Source: Murimonas intestini
Lineage (GTDB): Bacteria > Bacillota > Clostridia > Lachnospirales > Lachnospiraceae
NCBI GenBank assembly: GCA_003148945.1
Contig: QGGY01000001.1
Coordinates: 744,001 to 808,000 of the forward strand
Length of the DNA stretch: 64,000 bases
Reading direction: 5' to 3'
Shown: piece after piece, positions 16,305 to 24,438 of the stretch
Layout of the letters: each line of letters starts with the position of its first letter
How positions within the stretch are numbered: the stretch's first letter is position 1
The notes under the pieces: generated by a model
Told to the model about the DNA's origin: nothing
Seen by the model: only the letters and a program-made list of their open reading frames with translations
The model's database searches: none
Made by a program: the position numbers and the translations under genes

Positions 16305-18071
16305 TTATGCCTGTTTTCCTTCTTTATAGGATCGAGTATTTTTCAACTGCCACTGCGCTGATTCCATCTGTGTCTTTGCCATATGACTATAGATTCCGTC
16401 AATCTGACAAAGATACTCAGGTGTTCCCTGTTCTGCCACATTTCCATCTTTTAATACCACAATTCGGTCTGCACCTGCTACCGTTCTCATTCGATGAGCA
16501 ATAATAATGACTGTTTTGTTCTGTATCAATTTTGATAATGACTCCTGAATTAACGATTCATTCTCAACATCTAAAGATGCAGTTGCTTCATCCAACAAAA
16601 TAATTGGAGCGTCTTTTAGAAAGGCTCTGGCAATGGAAAGTCTTTGTCTTTCTCCGCCTGACAGATCACAGCCATTTTCACCTATCATAGAATTGTACCT
16701 GTCTGGGAGTTTCTCTGCAAATTCATCACAGTGTGCAAGCTTCGCCGCTGCTATTACTTCTTCATCTGTTGCCCCTTTCCGTCCAATACGGATATTCTCC
16801 ATGATCGTATTGTTGAAGAGCGTAACATCCTGAAATACTATGGAATAAAGTTCTAACAATTTTTCCGGTTCTATCTTGGAGATATCCATACCTCCAACCG
16901 TAATCGTTCCCTGATCATAATCCCAAAATCTGGTTGCCATTCGTGATACCGTAGTTTTTCCGCCGCCTGAAGGACCAATCAGGGCTGTTACTTCACCCTG
17001 TTTTGCTGTAAAGGATACGTTTTTTAATACCTGCTTCCCATCATTGTATGCAAAGCCAACATTGCTAAATTTGATATCATACCCTTTATTTGAAAGTCTG
17101 TCTGTACCTGTCTGCATAGCATGTTCTAAGATTTCATTCATTCGGCTGCATGGTACATTCAGTGCAATGATTCCACTTAAATTATCAAGTGTTGTTGTCA
17201 TCGGGTCATAAATTCTTGAAACTACCAATAAAAACATGAAATAGGTAAGCACACCGATACTTCCGTCTGCTAATAATTTTCCGCCCACAAGCGCAGTGGT
17301 AGCAATTCCAAGCTTTAAAATCATTCTTGCAGAGCCATTAAATACAGCATTATTTAATTCTGTAATAATTGTTCGTTTCTCTACCGCTTTGATCTTTGCA
17401 TCCAATCCAATCATGTAATCATCCTGTGAATTGTTCGCTTTCAGGTCTCTTAATGATTCCAGGCATTCCTGTATTCCGTCTGCAAATGCCATCTTCGCAT
17501 CCATCTGTTTTTCCTGTTTTCTGTTTACAAATTTAGATGAAGTAAGAATAACCGCAAAAGCAACCGGAAGAACCCAAAGTGCTGCAATCGCTAATCTACA
17601 GTCAAAGAAAAACATACTGACAGCAATCAGAACCGTGGATGCAAGTGCGCCTACTAATTCCGGAATCCAATGGGAGGATGCTGTTTCAAGTAAAGCACAG
17701 TCTGCCATAATACTGCTTGTCAAATCAGCCAGATCTTTTTCGCTAAAGAAAGATAATGGAAGCTTCCGCAGCTTCTCTGCAAGTGATATTCTTCTGATGC
17801 CGCTTTCTTTGTAGGTGGAAAGAAATGTTGCATTATATTGCAAATAAGTGGTAACTAATATAAGTGCTAAGCAAAGAATACTTCCTATTACATAAAACGA
17901 AATCCTGTCTGCAGGCGCTTTCTCTTCCATTAAATCCGAAACAAGAGAATACAGCAGTCCCACCGGAAATATTAACACAAGATAAGATAAGGTACAGCAT
18001 ACAAACGCCTTTATCATATCCTTTGCACCACGCTCTGAGAGTGCATATTTATGTTGTAAATTCCTAATCAT
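16305..18071 (-). CDS. ABC transporter, exporter-type fused permease/ATPase (half 2)
   Basis: 588 residues: a six-helix membrane domain (about 20-310) followed by an ATPase domain with Walker A GPSGGGKTT, signature LSGGERQR, Walker B IILLDEATASLD and the switch His in IIAHR. Its start overlaps the end of the companion half-transporter by 8 bases, so the two probably form a heterodimer. Some exporter-fold pairs of this kind (YbtPQ, IrtAB) import siderophores. Lying downstream of an ECF system and an AraC regulator, uptake or export of a peptide-like or chelator ligand is plausible. Confidence 0.9.
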   Translation of the reverse strand: MIRNLQHKYALSERGAKDMIKAFVCCTLSYLVLIFPVGLLYSLVSDLMEEKAPADRISFYVIGSILCLALILVTTYLQYNATFLSTYKESGIRRISLAEKLRKLPLSFFSEKDLADLTSSIMADCALLETASSHWIPELVGALASTVLIAVSMFFFDCRLAIAALWVLPVAFAVILTSSKFVNRKQEKQMDAKMAFADGIQECLESLRDLKANNSQDDYMIGLDAKIKAVEKRTIITELNNAVFNGSARMILKLGIATTALVGGKLLADGSIGVLTYFMFLLVVSRIYDPMTTTLDNLSGIIALNVPCSRMNEILEHAMQTGTDRLSNKGYDIKFSNVGFAYNDGKQVLKNVSFTAKQGEVTALIGPSGGGKTTVSRMATRFWDYDQGTITVGGMDISKIEPEKLLELYSIVFQDVTLFNNTIMENIRIGRKGATDEEVIAAAKLAHCDEFAEKLPDRYNSMIGENGCDLSGGERQRLSIARAFLKDAPIILLDEATASLDVENESLIQESLSKLIQNKTVIIIAHRMRTVAGADRIVVLKDGNVAEQGTPEYLCQIDGIYSHMAKTQMESAQWQLKNTRSYKEGKQA

Positions 18072-19842
18072 TTAAACTCAACCCTACTTTCCATTTTATC
18101 GCTTTTCCATATTCATTCCACATCGCAGAATAGATTCCGTTATTTTTCGTCAGATTATCATGTGTTCCGCTCTCCACTATTCTTCCTTCTTTTAATACAT
18201 AGATTTTATCGCAATTTACTATGGTCGAAAGTCTATGTGCGATCATAATGACGGTCTTTCCTTTTGACAATTCCTGAAATGCTTTTTGGACTTTGATTTC
18301 ATTGTCTGGATCTGCAAATGCTGTTGCTTCGTCTAATATGAGAATGGGAGCATTCTTCAGCATCACTCTTGCAATCGATAATCGCTGTTGTTCACCTCCT
18401 GAAAGGTAAATACCTTTTGCACCAATCACTGTATCCATTCCATTCGGAAGTTTTTCAAGAATGTCATCGCACTGTGCATCATGAAGTGCCTGAACCACTT
18501 CTTCTCTTGTGGCATTCTTTTTTGCCATTCTTACATTTTCAAGTACAGAAGCTTTTAATAGCTTTGAATCCTGAAATACAAAAGAAACTGTATTCATCAG
18601 CTCTTTTTCTGATAGTTCCTTTACATCAACTCCGCCAATGCTGACCTTACCGCTTGCTGCATCCCAAAATCTTGCTATCATGGATGCAAGAGTAGTTTTC
18701 CCTCCGCCTGACGCTCCAACCAGTGCAATATGGTCTCCCTGATTGATTCTTAGATTAATCCCATCCAGCGCATTTTTACTGGTTTCATTGTATCGAAAAG
18801 TTACTTCATCAAATTCAATGCTAAAATTCTTTGGAGATTTTGGTGTGGCCGGCACGGTAAGCGGCTGTATATTCATAATGGAATCAATTCGATTTAACGC
18901 ATCTTCCACAATCATTACATTTTCACTGGCATACATAATTTTATTCAATGTAACTGTAATAACCGGTGTGATAATGATATAGAATATCAGGTTTAGTAAG
19001 AATTCATTCGTTACCCCATTTGATGTAAATACAAACGCTGCCGCAATTAATACTGAGAACACTGCGTTAATCACTGTTGTGTAAATCATCATGGGAACTC
19101 TCATGTCTATCGTATAAGCGATTACCCATTTTTCATATTCATCAATAGCTGCTTTGAATCTTTTGAAGGAAAAAACGGACTGTCCAAAGGTCTTTACAAC
19201 GGGAATACCTCTCACATATTCCACTGCTTCATTAGACATATTTCCAAGAGAATCCTGGTACTGCTTCATTTTCTCAGCCATTCCTTTTCCTGTCATTGTG
19301 CTCATAACGGCAAATGCTGCGGCTACCGGAATCAGACTAAGCAATCCAAGTCTCCAGTCAAATACTAATAAAAGAACCAAAAGTCCCACTGGTGTTACAT
19401 AGGCGCCAGTCTGATCAGGCAGCTGATGTGCCAGGTAGGTTTCTGTTGCAGCACTTGATTCGTCTACTATTTTTCTGATTTTTCCAGATCCAAAGCCTTC
19501 AAGGAATCCCATTGGGAGAGTAACAATATGATGCATTGCCTGACTTCTAATATTCGCCTGAACTCGAAATGCTGCTAAGTGAGAACACAATAAACCACAC
19601 AGATAAATAAACATGGATAATATGGCAAATAGTACTGCCATCCATCCGTTATGCGTAATATTTACGGTTTCGCCAAAATTTGGCGCTACTTCCAATACTT
19701 CTTTTATGATTCTCCATATAAATAAAAATGGTGCCAATGCCATCAACGCACTGATTCCCGATAAAAGCCAGGAACTAATCGTCAAATACTTGTAATTACC
19801 TGCATATTCAAATAACTTCTGCAGGGAGCTTTTCTTTTTCAT
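18064..19842 (-). CDS. ABC transporter, exporter-type fused permease/ATPase (half 1)
   Basis: 592 residues: membrane domain (about 18-310) and ATPase domain with GASGGGKTT, YLSGGEQQRLS, LILDEATAFADP and MIAHR. In Walker B the Glu is present, so this site looks catalytically able. The ATG at 19842 is chosen over an in-frame TTG because AAGAGG sits about 9 bases ahead. Its 5' end lies inside the end of the EcfA-type gene (35-base overlap), consistent with translational coupling along the cassette. Confidence 0.9.
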   Translation of the reverse strand: MKKKSSLQKLFEYAGNYKYLTISSWLLSGISALMALAPFLFIWRIIKEVLEVAPNFGETVNITHNGWMAVLFAILSMFIYLCGLLCSHLAAFRVQANIRSQAMHHIVTLPMGFLEGFGSGKIRKIVDESSAATETYLAHQLPDQTGAYVTPVGLLVLLLVFDWRLGLLSLIPVAAAFAVMSTMTGKGMAEKMKQYQDSLGNMSNEAVEYVRGIPVVKTFGQSVFSFKRFKAAIDEYEKWVIAYTIDMRVPMMIYTTVINAVFSVLIAAAFVFTSNGVTNEFLLNLIFYIIITPVITVTLNKIMYASENVMIVEDALNRIDSIMNIQPLTVPATPKSPKNFSIEFDEVTFRYNETSKNALDGINLRINQGDHIALVGASGGGKTTLASMIARFWDAASGKVSIGGVDVKELSEKELMNTVSFVFQDSKLLKASVLENVRMAKKNATREEVVQALHDAQCDDILEKLPNGMDTVIGAKGIYLSGGEQQRLSIARVMLKNAPILILDEATAFADPDNEIKVQKAFQELSKGKTVIMIAHRLSTIVNCDKIYVLKEGRIVESGTHDNLTKNNGIYSAMWNEYGKAIKWKVGLSLND

Positions 19843-21280
19843 TACAATCAACCTCTTCTCTAAATTCCTTTTGTGCGTAATTCTTTACAGAATTAGTATT
19901 TAACTCTATAATGTTTGCAGATATTGCTTCTATGAATTCCATGTCATGTGTTACGACAATAATTGTTTTTCCCTTTGCTTTCAGCTTTTGAAAGATTGCA
20001 GAAACTTGAAGCATATGTTTATAATCCAGTCCACTGGTGGGTTCATCAAAAAGTAAAATATCTCGTTCTGATGCAATCGCTGTAGCAACTGCAACTCGTT
20101 GCTTTTGGCCGCCTGACAACGAGATTGGATGTCTGCCGGCATATTCTAAGAGATCCAGTTCTGCCAAAATCTCTTGTGCTTTCTCTTTGTCTTCCTGTTC
20201 CATACTAATTAAAACTTCATCAAGTACACTTTCTGTAAAAAGCTGATGGTTTACATCCTGCATCACAAGAAAACATTCAGCAAGACACTTTTTTCTTTTT
20301 ATCATGGCTCCATTTTTTATCATACGTGTTTTACATTTTTTCTCTAATCCGCAAATACAGCGAAGAAATGTGCTTTTCCCCAGACCATTGTGCCCTATAA
20401 TTGCAGTAATTTCATGCTCAGGGATTTGTATTTTCGATATATCTAATATCTGTTTTCCTTTCTTGTATCCAAATGTAATATCTTTAAACTCTATGTTTTT
20501 TATGTCTGTTGCTTTATGCATTTTTGATATTTTCTGTTCATTATTAGAACGAAGTCCCATGCTGTGAAGTTCTGTTTCTGATAACTTTAGAAATTCTGCT
20601 GGCTGCATATCTTTTGCTATCTTTCCAGATTCCAGAAAAATCACTCTGTCAATAAGATTCCAGATGTATGCTAATCGATGTTCTGCAATCACAATTGTTT
20701 TCCCTTGCTGTTTCCATCGTAAGATCATGTTATGAAGTAACTTCATTGAATGCACATCCAAATTAGCAGATGGTTCATCCAAAACAAATACTTCAGGAGA
20801 ACTCGTTGAAACGCAGGCACAGGCAATTTTTTGTTTTTCTCCGCCGGATAGTTCAAAGATACTTCGGTCCATCAAACTTTCCATCTGAAATTCAGTAACT
20901 GTTTGATTGACTCTTTTTAATATCTCAGCTTCTCTAATACCTTGATTTTCAAGTCCAAATGCTACTTCACTTCTGGTATCCACATTAAAAAATTGGGATC
21001 TTGGGTTTTGAAATACGGTCCCTACGATTTTGGCTGTATCATATAATTCCTGGCTTTGTATTTCCTGTCCATCTACTCTTATTTTTCCTGTTAATCTACC
21101 CTCATAAAAATGTGGAATTAATCCATTAATAAGTCTGGTTATCGTTGTCTTTCCGCATCCTGACTCTCCACAAAAGAGTACCGCCTGCCCAGATGGAATC
21201 TCTAGGTTAATATCATGAAGTGCTCCATTATTTTCATTCTCGTCCCCATATTGAAAATGAACATTTTCTAAACGAATCAT
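19808..21280 (-). CDS. ECF transporter double ATPase (EcfA1-EcfA2 fusion)
   Basis: 490 residues with two ATPase domains in one chain. The first is about 1-230 (Walker A GESGCGKTT, ELSGGEKQK, VFVLDEPSANLD) and the second about 265-470 (GHNGLGKST, SLSGGQKQR, ILLFDEPTSGLD). The start at 21280 overlaps the EcfT stop as ATGA, showing tight coupling. The two domains would energise the T and S subunits encoded just upstream in transcription order. Confidence 0.9.
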   Translation of the reverse strand: MIRLENVHFQYGDENENNGALHDINLEIPSGQAVLFCGESGCGKTTITRLINGLIPHFYEGRLTGKIRVDGQEIQSQELYDTAKIVGTVFQNPRSQFFNVDTRSEVAFGLENQGIREAEILKRVNQTVTEFQMESLMDRSIFELSGGEKQKIACACVSTSSPEVFVLDEPSANLDVHSMKLLHNMILRWKQQGKTIVIAEHRLAYIWNLIDRVIFLESGKIAKDMQPAEFLKLSETELHSMGLRSNNEQKISKMHKATDIKNIEFKDITFGYKKGKQILDISKIQIPEHEITAIIGHNGLGKSTFLRCICGLEKKCKTRMIKNGAMIKRKKCLAECFLVMQDVNHQLFTESVLDEVLISMEQEDKEKAQEILAELDLLEYAGRHPISLSGGQKQRVAVATAIASERDILLFDEPTSGLDYKHMLQVSAIFQKLKAKGKTIIVVTHDMEFIEAISANIIELNTNSVKNYAQKEFREEVDCNEKEKLPAEVI

Positions 21281-22011
21281 ACTCTTACTCCTATCAAAAT
21301 CAACACCCAATAGATTACTATGCAGATACTTAATCCAAGAAACAGTATATCCCATAATCCAAATCCAATTTTACAGATATTGGTTCTTTTTACTGGTGCA
21401 CCAAGTCCTCTTGTCAGCGATGCTGCGGATAACTCTTCACCAATTTTTACTGAGCATGTCATAATAGGTATCAATCGATATTCCAACATTTTTCCCGGAT
21501 GTTTCCCCCCCATTGCGATTCCTCTCATCCGCATTGCATCGTTAATGCTACCAGCTTCCTCTACGACCGTTGGAAAGAAACGAAACATAACGGATAAAGG
21601 AATGATAACCTGTTCCGGCATATGTATACGTTCCATTGCAGCAACAAATTCGCTCACCGTTGTCGTTGATACGGCATAGTATCCCATCATAAGCCCTGGC
21701 AAAAACGATGTAATCATTCCTGCTGTGGCAAGCATCAGAGAATTTAGAATCCCAGTTAAATGACCTAATACATAAAACTGTAGAAAGTATCCAAGCAAAT
21801 ACACCAATACAAAAACTATGCACTTTAACTTATTATTGCTGGTAAGTAAAAGAACGACTGGTACACACGCCAGGATAATTCTCGCCCATATGAGTTCGTT
21901 TCCGCCTGCTCCTCCTAGAACAAACACTGCAACCATTAGAAGCAATACTATCGTTGTTCTAGGATCAAGTCCAATTCCTCTTCTTTGCTTTCTACTGCTT
22001 AAAACCTCCAT
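21277..22011 (-). CDS. ECF transporter transmembrane subunit EcfT
   Basis: 244 residues with about six membrane helices. The coupling helix region shows the A-R-G type motif in DAMRMRGIAMG and again SLTRGLGAPVKRT, the contacts with the ATPases. The start overlaps the stop of the S-component gene (TAATG). Part of the AraC-controlled cassette. Confidence 0.88.
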   Translation of the reverse strand: MEVLSSRKQRRGIGLDPRTTIVLLLMVAVFVLGGAGGNELIWARIILACVPVVLLLTSNNKLKCIVFVLVYLLGYFLQFYVLGHLTGILNSLMLATAGMITSFLPGLMMGYYAVSTTTVSEFVAAMERIHMPEQVIIPLSVMFRFFPTVVEEAGSINDAMRMRGIAMGGKHPGKMLEYRLIPIMTCSVKIGEELSAASLTRGLGAPVKRTNICKIGFGLWDILFLGLSICIVIYWVLILIGVRV

Positions 22012-22607
22012 TATGCGATTCCTGCCTTTTTAAAATGCTTCTTAAGTAACGTTTTTCCTAATAAACCGCCAAGAATTCCGAAAACAAATGCAGCTGCTAA
22101 AAGAATAGGGCAAAGCCAGATCGGCATCAGGCTGTTTAATGTATTGATGTAATCTTCTCCAAAGCTTTGTCTGGCAGCCCAATAACTCTCACGTTTGAAG
22201 AATAGCGGTATAAAGTTTCCCCAAACCCATATACTAAATACACCACAAGTTAATACTGCTTTACTCTGGCTTTTGTAATTACCGCTCTTGTAGATCAATT
22301 CTGCTATCAGTCCTGAGAAAGCTCCTATAATCAGTGCATACTGTGCCATTCCCGTCAGCAGCATAAGAATTCCCATAATAATACTCATAATCCAAATCAT
22401 TCCAAACTTTTTTACTTTCGTAAGGAATAACATAAAAGGCACTCCCGCAATCAGTGGAACCAAAACACATAGCATTGGCATCATAATCGGAATATAGCCT
22501 AACATTGCAACTGCAAATACAATCACAAAATAAATTGCTGAATAGATACCTACATTCATTAAATCCTTTCCTTGTAATTTGTTTGAACTGTCTTTCTTTG
22601 TTGACAT
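22011..22607 (-). CDS. ECF transporter S component, Trep_Strep/MptD-like family
   Basis: 198 residues, very hydrophobic, five or six membrane helices. The KLQGKDLMNVGIYSA start and the CVLVPLIAGVPFMLFLTKVKKFG region fit the Trep_Strep (TIGR02185-like) putative S components found beside dedicated EcfT and double EcfA genes. The S component sets substrate choice; ligand unknown. RBS AAGGAGG is 6 bases before the ATG. Two hairpins lie in the leader. Confidence 0.8.
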   Translation of the reverse strand: MSTKKDSSNKLQGKDLMNVGIYSAIYFVIVFAVAMLGYIPIMMPMLCVLVPLIAGVPFMLFLTKVKKFGMIWIMSIIMGILMLLTGMAQYALIIGAFSGLIAELIYKSGNYKSQSKAVLTCGVFSIWVWGNFIPLFFKRESYWAARQSFGEDYINTLNSLMPIWLCPILLAAAFVFGILGGLLGKTLLKKHFKKAGIA

Positions 22608-22620
22608 GTCAATCCTCCTT

Positions 22621-22638
22621 GGTTAGTTCCCTCTAACC
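22621..22638 (-). promoter_or_regulatory. Leader hairpin next to the S-component RBS
   Basis: GGTTAG-N6-CTAACC, perfect 6-base arms, directly before the AAGGAGG of the S-component gene. It could limit ribosome access or be a protein site. Confidence 0.45.
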
Positions 22639-22652
22639 CATTATCATAATAA

Positions 22653-22681
22653 TAGGTGAGCAGTTTAGTTTGGCTCACCTA
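22653..22681 (-). promoter_or_regulatory. Leader dyad, 9-base arms
   Basis: TAGGTGAGC, 11 bases, GCTCACCTA: perfect dyad 46 bases upstream of the S-component start and 66 bases past the AraC stop. It is a candidate operator or RNA hairpin; there is no T tract on the exit side. Confidence 0.5.
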
Positions 22682-22746
22682 ACTCAATTGTTATTATATT
22701 GTTGTTTGAAACTTTTTTCTACTCCAAAAAATACAGAATGATCCAT

Positions 22747-23706
22747 TCAGACAGACTTTCTAAATTCATTCGGTGTGATTCCCATGACACTCTTAAAGCT
22801 GCTGGCAAATTTGCTTGCATTGTCATAACCGACATTTCCCGCAATGACTGCTATATCATCTGTCGTACTTTTTAGCATTTTTGCTGCTTGTTGTATGCGG
22901 TATTCCTTTAAATATGCGTAGATGCTGTTCCCATAGACTTCTGTGAAATATTTTTTTACATTGGTTGCAGACATCTCGTATTGTTCAGACAGCTGATTGA
23001 TTGTAAGTTTTTTATCTATATTTTTAATCATATAATTATGAATTTCTTTGATTATCGCAACTTGTTTCTTATTATAATATCTATTTTTTACACTCTCTGA
23101 TTTAACATCCAAAACCGACATAAAAAGAAGAATCTCCATCACTTTTATCTGATAATAGGATTTGCGGATTTTTTCAGGAATCGCATATAATTCAGCAAAC
23201 AGATGCTCAAAGTGGTCATTCTCACGAAACACATAACAATGCTGATTGGTCACAAATTTTTCTTTCACTTTCTTCAAGTCGATATGGATAAATTTCATCA
23301 CATCCGGAATCTCTGCCTCTACTACCCCAAAATCAATTTCTATTGTCACACCATGATAGTGACTTAAAGGGAAATAGGAGTAATTCCGTACCCCATCTTT
23401 CGTATTTACCGCTATGTCTCCCTTCTTGATATATATATATTCGCCGCCTGCTGTTTCAAATTCAATTCTTCCCTCTCTGCAGTGGTTAATTTCAAAGATG
23501 TGATAAATATCGTCTTTACTGTCAATCGATATATCCTGTTTGTGAACGTCATTATACACCAGTGCAATGCCGGGAAATACTTCATACCTTGTTAAAATTG
23601 CGCTTCCTGATTCATCCTCTAATTTATAGATGATGCAGTCCTCTTCCTTCGTTGATACGATAACCTGATTTCCGTAATACTGTTTTTCTATATTCGTAGC
23701 TTTCAT
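22747..23706 (-). CDS. AraC-family regulator of the ECF/ABC cassette
   Basis: About 319 residues: a PchR/YbtA-like N-terminal sensor (roughly 1-215, including the HCREGRIEFE strand and KKGDIAV) and two helix-turn-helix motifs at the C terminus ending in GITPNEFRKSV. Regulators of this shape often sense a chelator or small ligand and activate adjacent uptake genes. It is transcribed toward the S-component gene. The start is ATG 23706 or GTG 23715; spacing to AAGGG does not decide it. Confidence 0.85.
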   Translation of the reverse strand: MKATNIEKQYYGNQVIVSTKEEDCIIYKLEDESGSAILTRYEVFPGIALVYNDVHKQDISIDSKDDIYHIFEINHCREGRIEFETAGGEYIYIKKGDIAVNTKDGVRNYSYFPLSHYHGVTIEIDFGVVEAEIPDVMKFIHIDLKKVKEKFVTNQHCYVFRENDHFEHLFAELYAIPEKIRKSYYQIKVMEILLFMSVLDVKSESVKNRYYNKKQVAIIKEIHNYMIKNIDKKLTINQLSEQYEMSATNVKKYFTEVYGNSIYAYLKEYRIQQAAKMLKSTTDDIAVIAGNVGYDNASKFASSFKSVMGITPNEFRKSV

Positions 23707-23729
23707 GTCGACCACTTTCCCTTACACAT

Positions 23730-24263
23730 TCAACATGGATTTTTGGGTATAAATAAATGTTCCATATCCACGCCTTCAAGCTCCAAAAGTTTAATCTTGA
23801 CTGCAATCCCCCCTGCATAACCCGTCAGGCTGCCGTTTGTCCCAACTACCCTGTGGCAGGGGATAATGATGGAAACCGGATTATGGCTTACTGCCCCACC
23901 GACTGCCTGGCCGGACATACTGCTCCGGCCTGTCTTCTCTGCTATTTCCCTTGCTATGTCCCCATAAGTCATGACATGTCCGTAAGGTATCCGGCAAAGG
24001 ATATTCCATACACTCTGCCTGAATTCCCCTCCCGGCGGCTCAAGCATCAATTCCGATACCGCCGGTTTCTGCCCTGCAAAATATCTCTCCAGCCAATCCT
24101 TTGTATTTTTAAATATATTGAGACTGTCATCTCTCACTGTTTCGCCTGTTAAACCTGCGCAAAAATATTTTTGCCCATCTATCCACAGCCCTTCCAGGCT
24201 TTCTCCTTTTGAGGCAAGCCTGAGCAATCCTACAGGCGATAAATAATCTGTAATATAATGCAT
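23730..24263 (-). CDS. ogt: Methylated-DNA-protein-cysteine methyltransferase
   Basis: 177 residues. The acceptor site IIPCHRVVG is intact, and GEFRQSVWNIL with YGDIA before it form the DNA-reading helix region. It moves the methyl group from O6-methylguanine to its own Cys, a one-use repair event. GGGAGG lies ahead of the ATG at 24263, so the longer frame is not needed. It stands between an AraC gene and an ABC gene with no obvious link to either. Confidence 0.93.
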   Translation of the reverse strand: MHYITDYLSPVGLLRLASKGESLEGLWIDGQKYFCAGLTGETVRDDSLNIFKNTKDWLERYFAGQKPAVSELMLEPPGGEFRQSVWNILCRIPYGHVMTYGDIAREIAEKTGRSSMSGQAVGGAVSHNPVSIIIPCHRVVGTNGSLTGYAGGIAVKIKLLELEGVDMEHLFIPKNPC

Positions 24264-24316
24264 AATAACCTCCCTGCCATAGGGCACAGCTACCCTTATG
24301 TTTACTGTATCATATA

Positions 24317-24342
24317 CAGGCCAGACCTTACGGCCTGACCTG
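24317..24342 (-). terminator. Hairpin after the MacB-like ABC gene
   Basis: Eleven-base arms around a four-base loop. Two mismatches on the plus strand become G-U pairs in minus-strand RNA, so the structure fits the leftward transcript. No long T tract follows. Confidence 0.5.
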
Positions 24343-24438
24343 AAGATTTAGTGTAAATGCTGGTAACTACTAAATACTGATATCATTCTATCAGGTTTCT
24401 TAGTCTGATGCAATCACAGAGATTATTATTCATTACTA

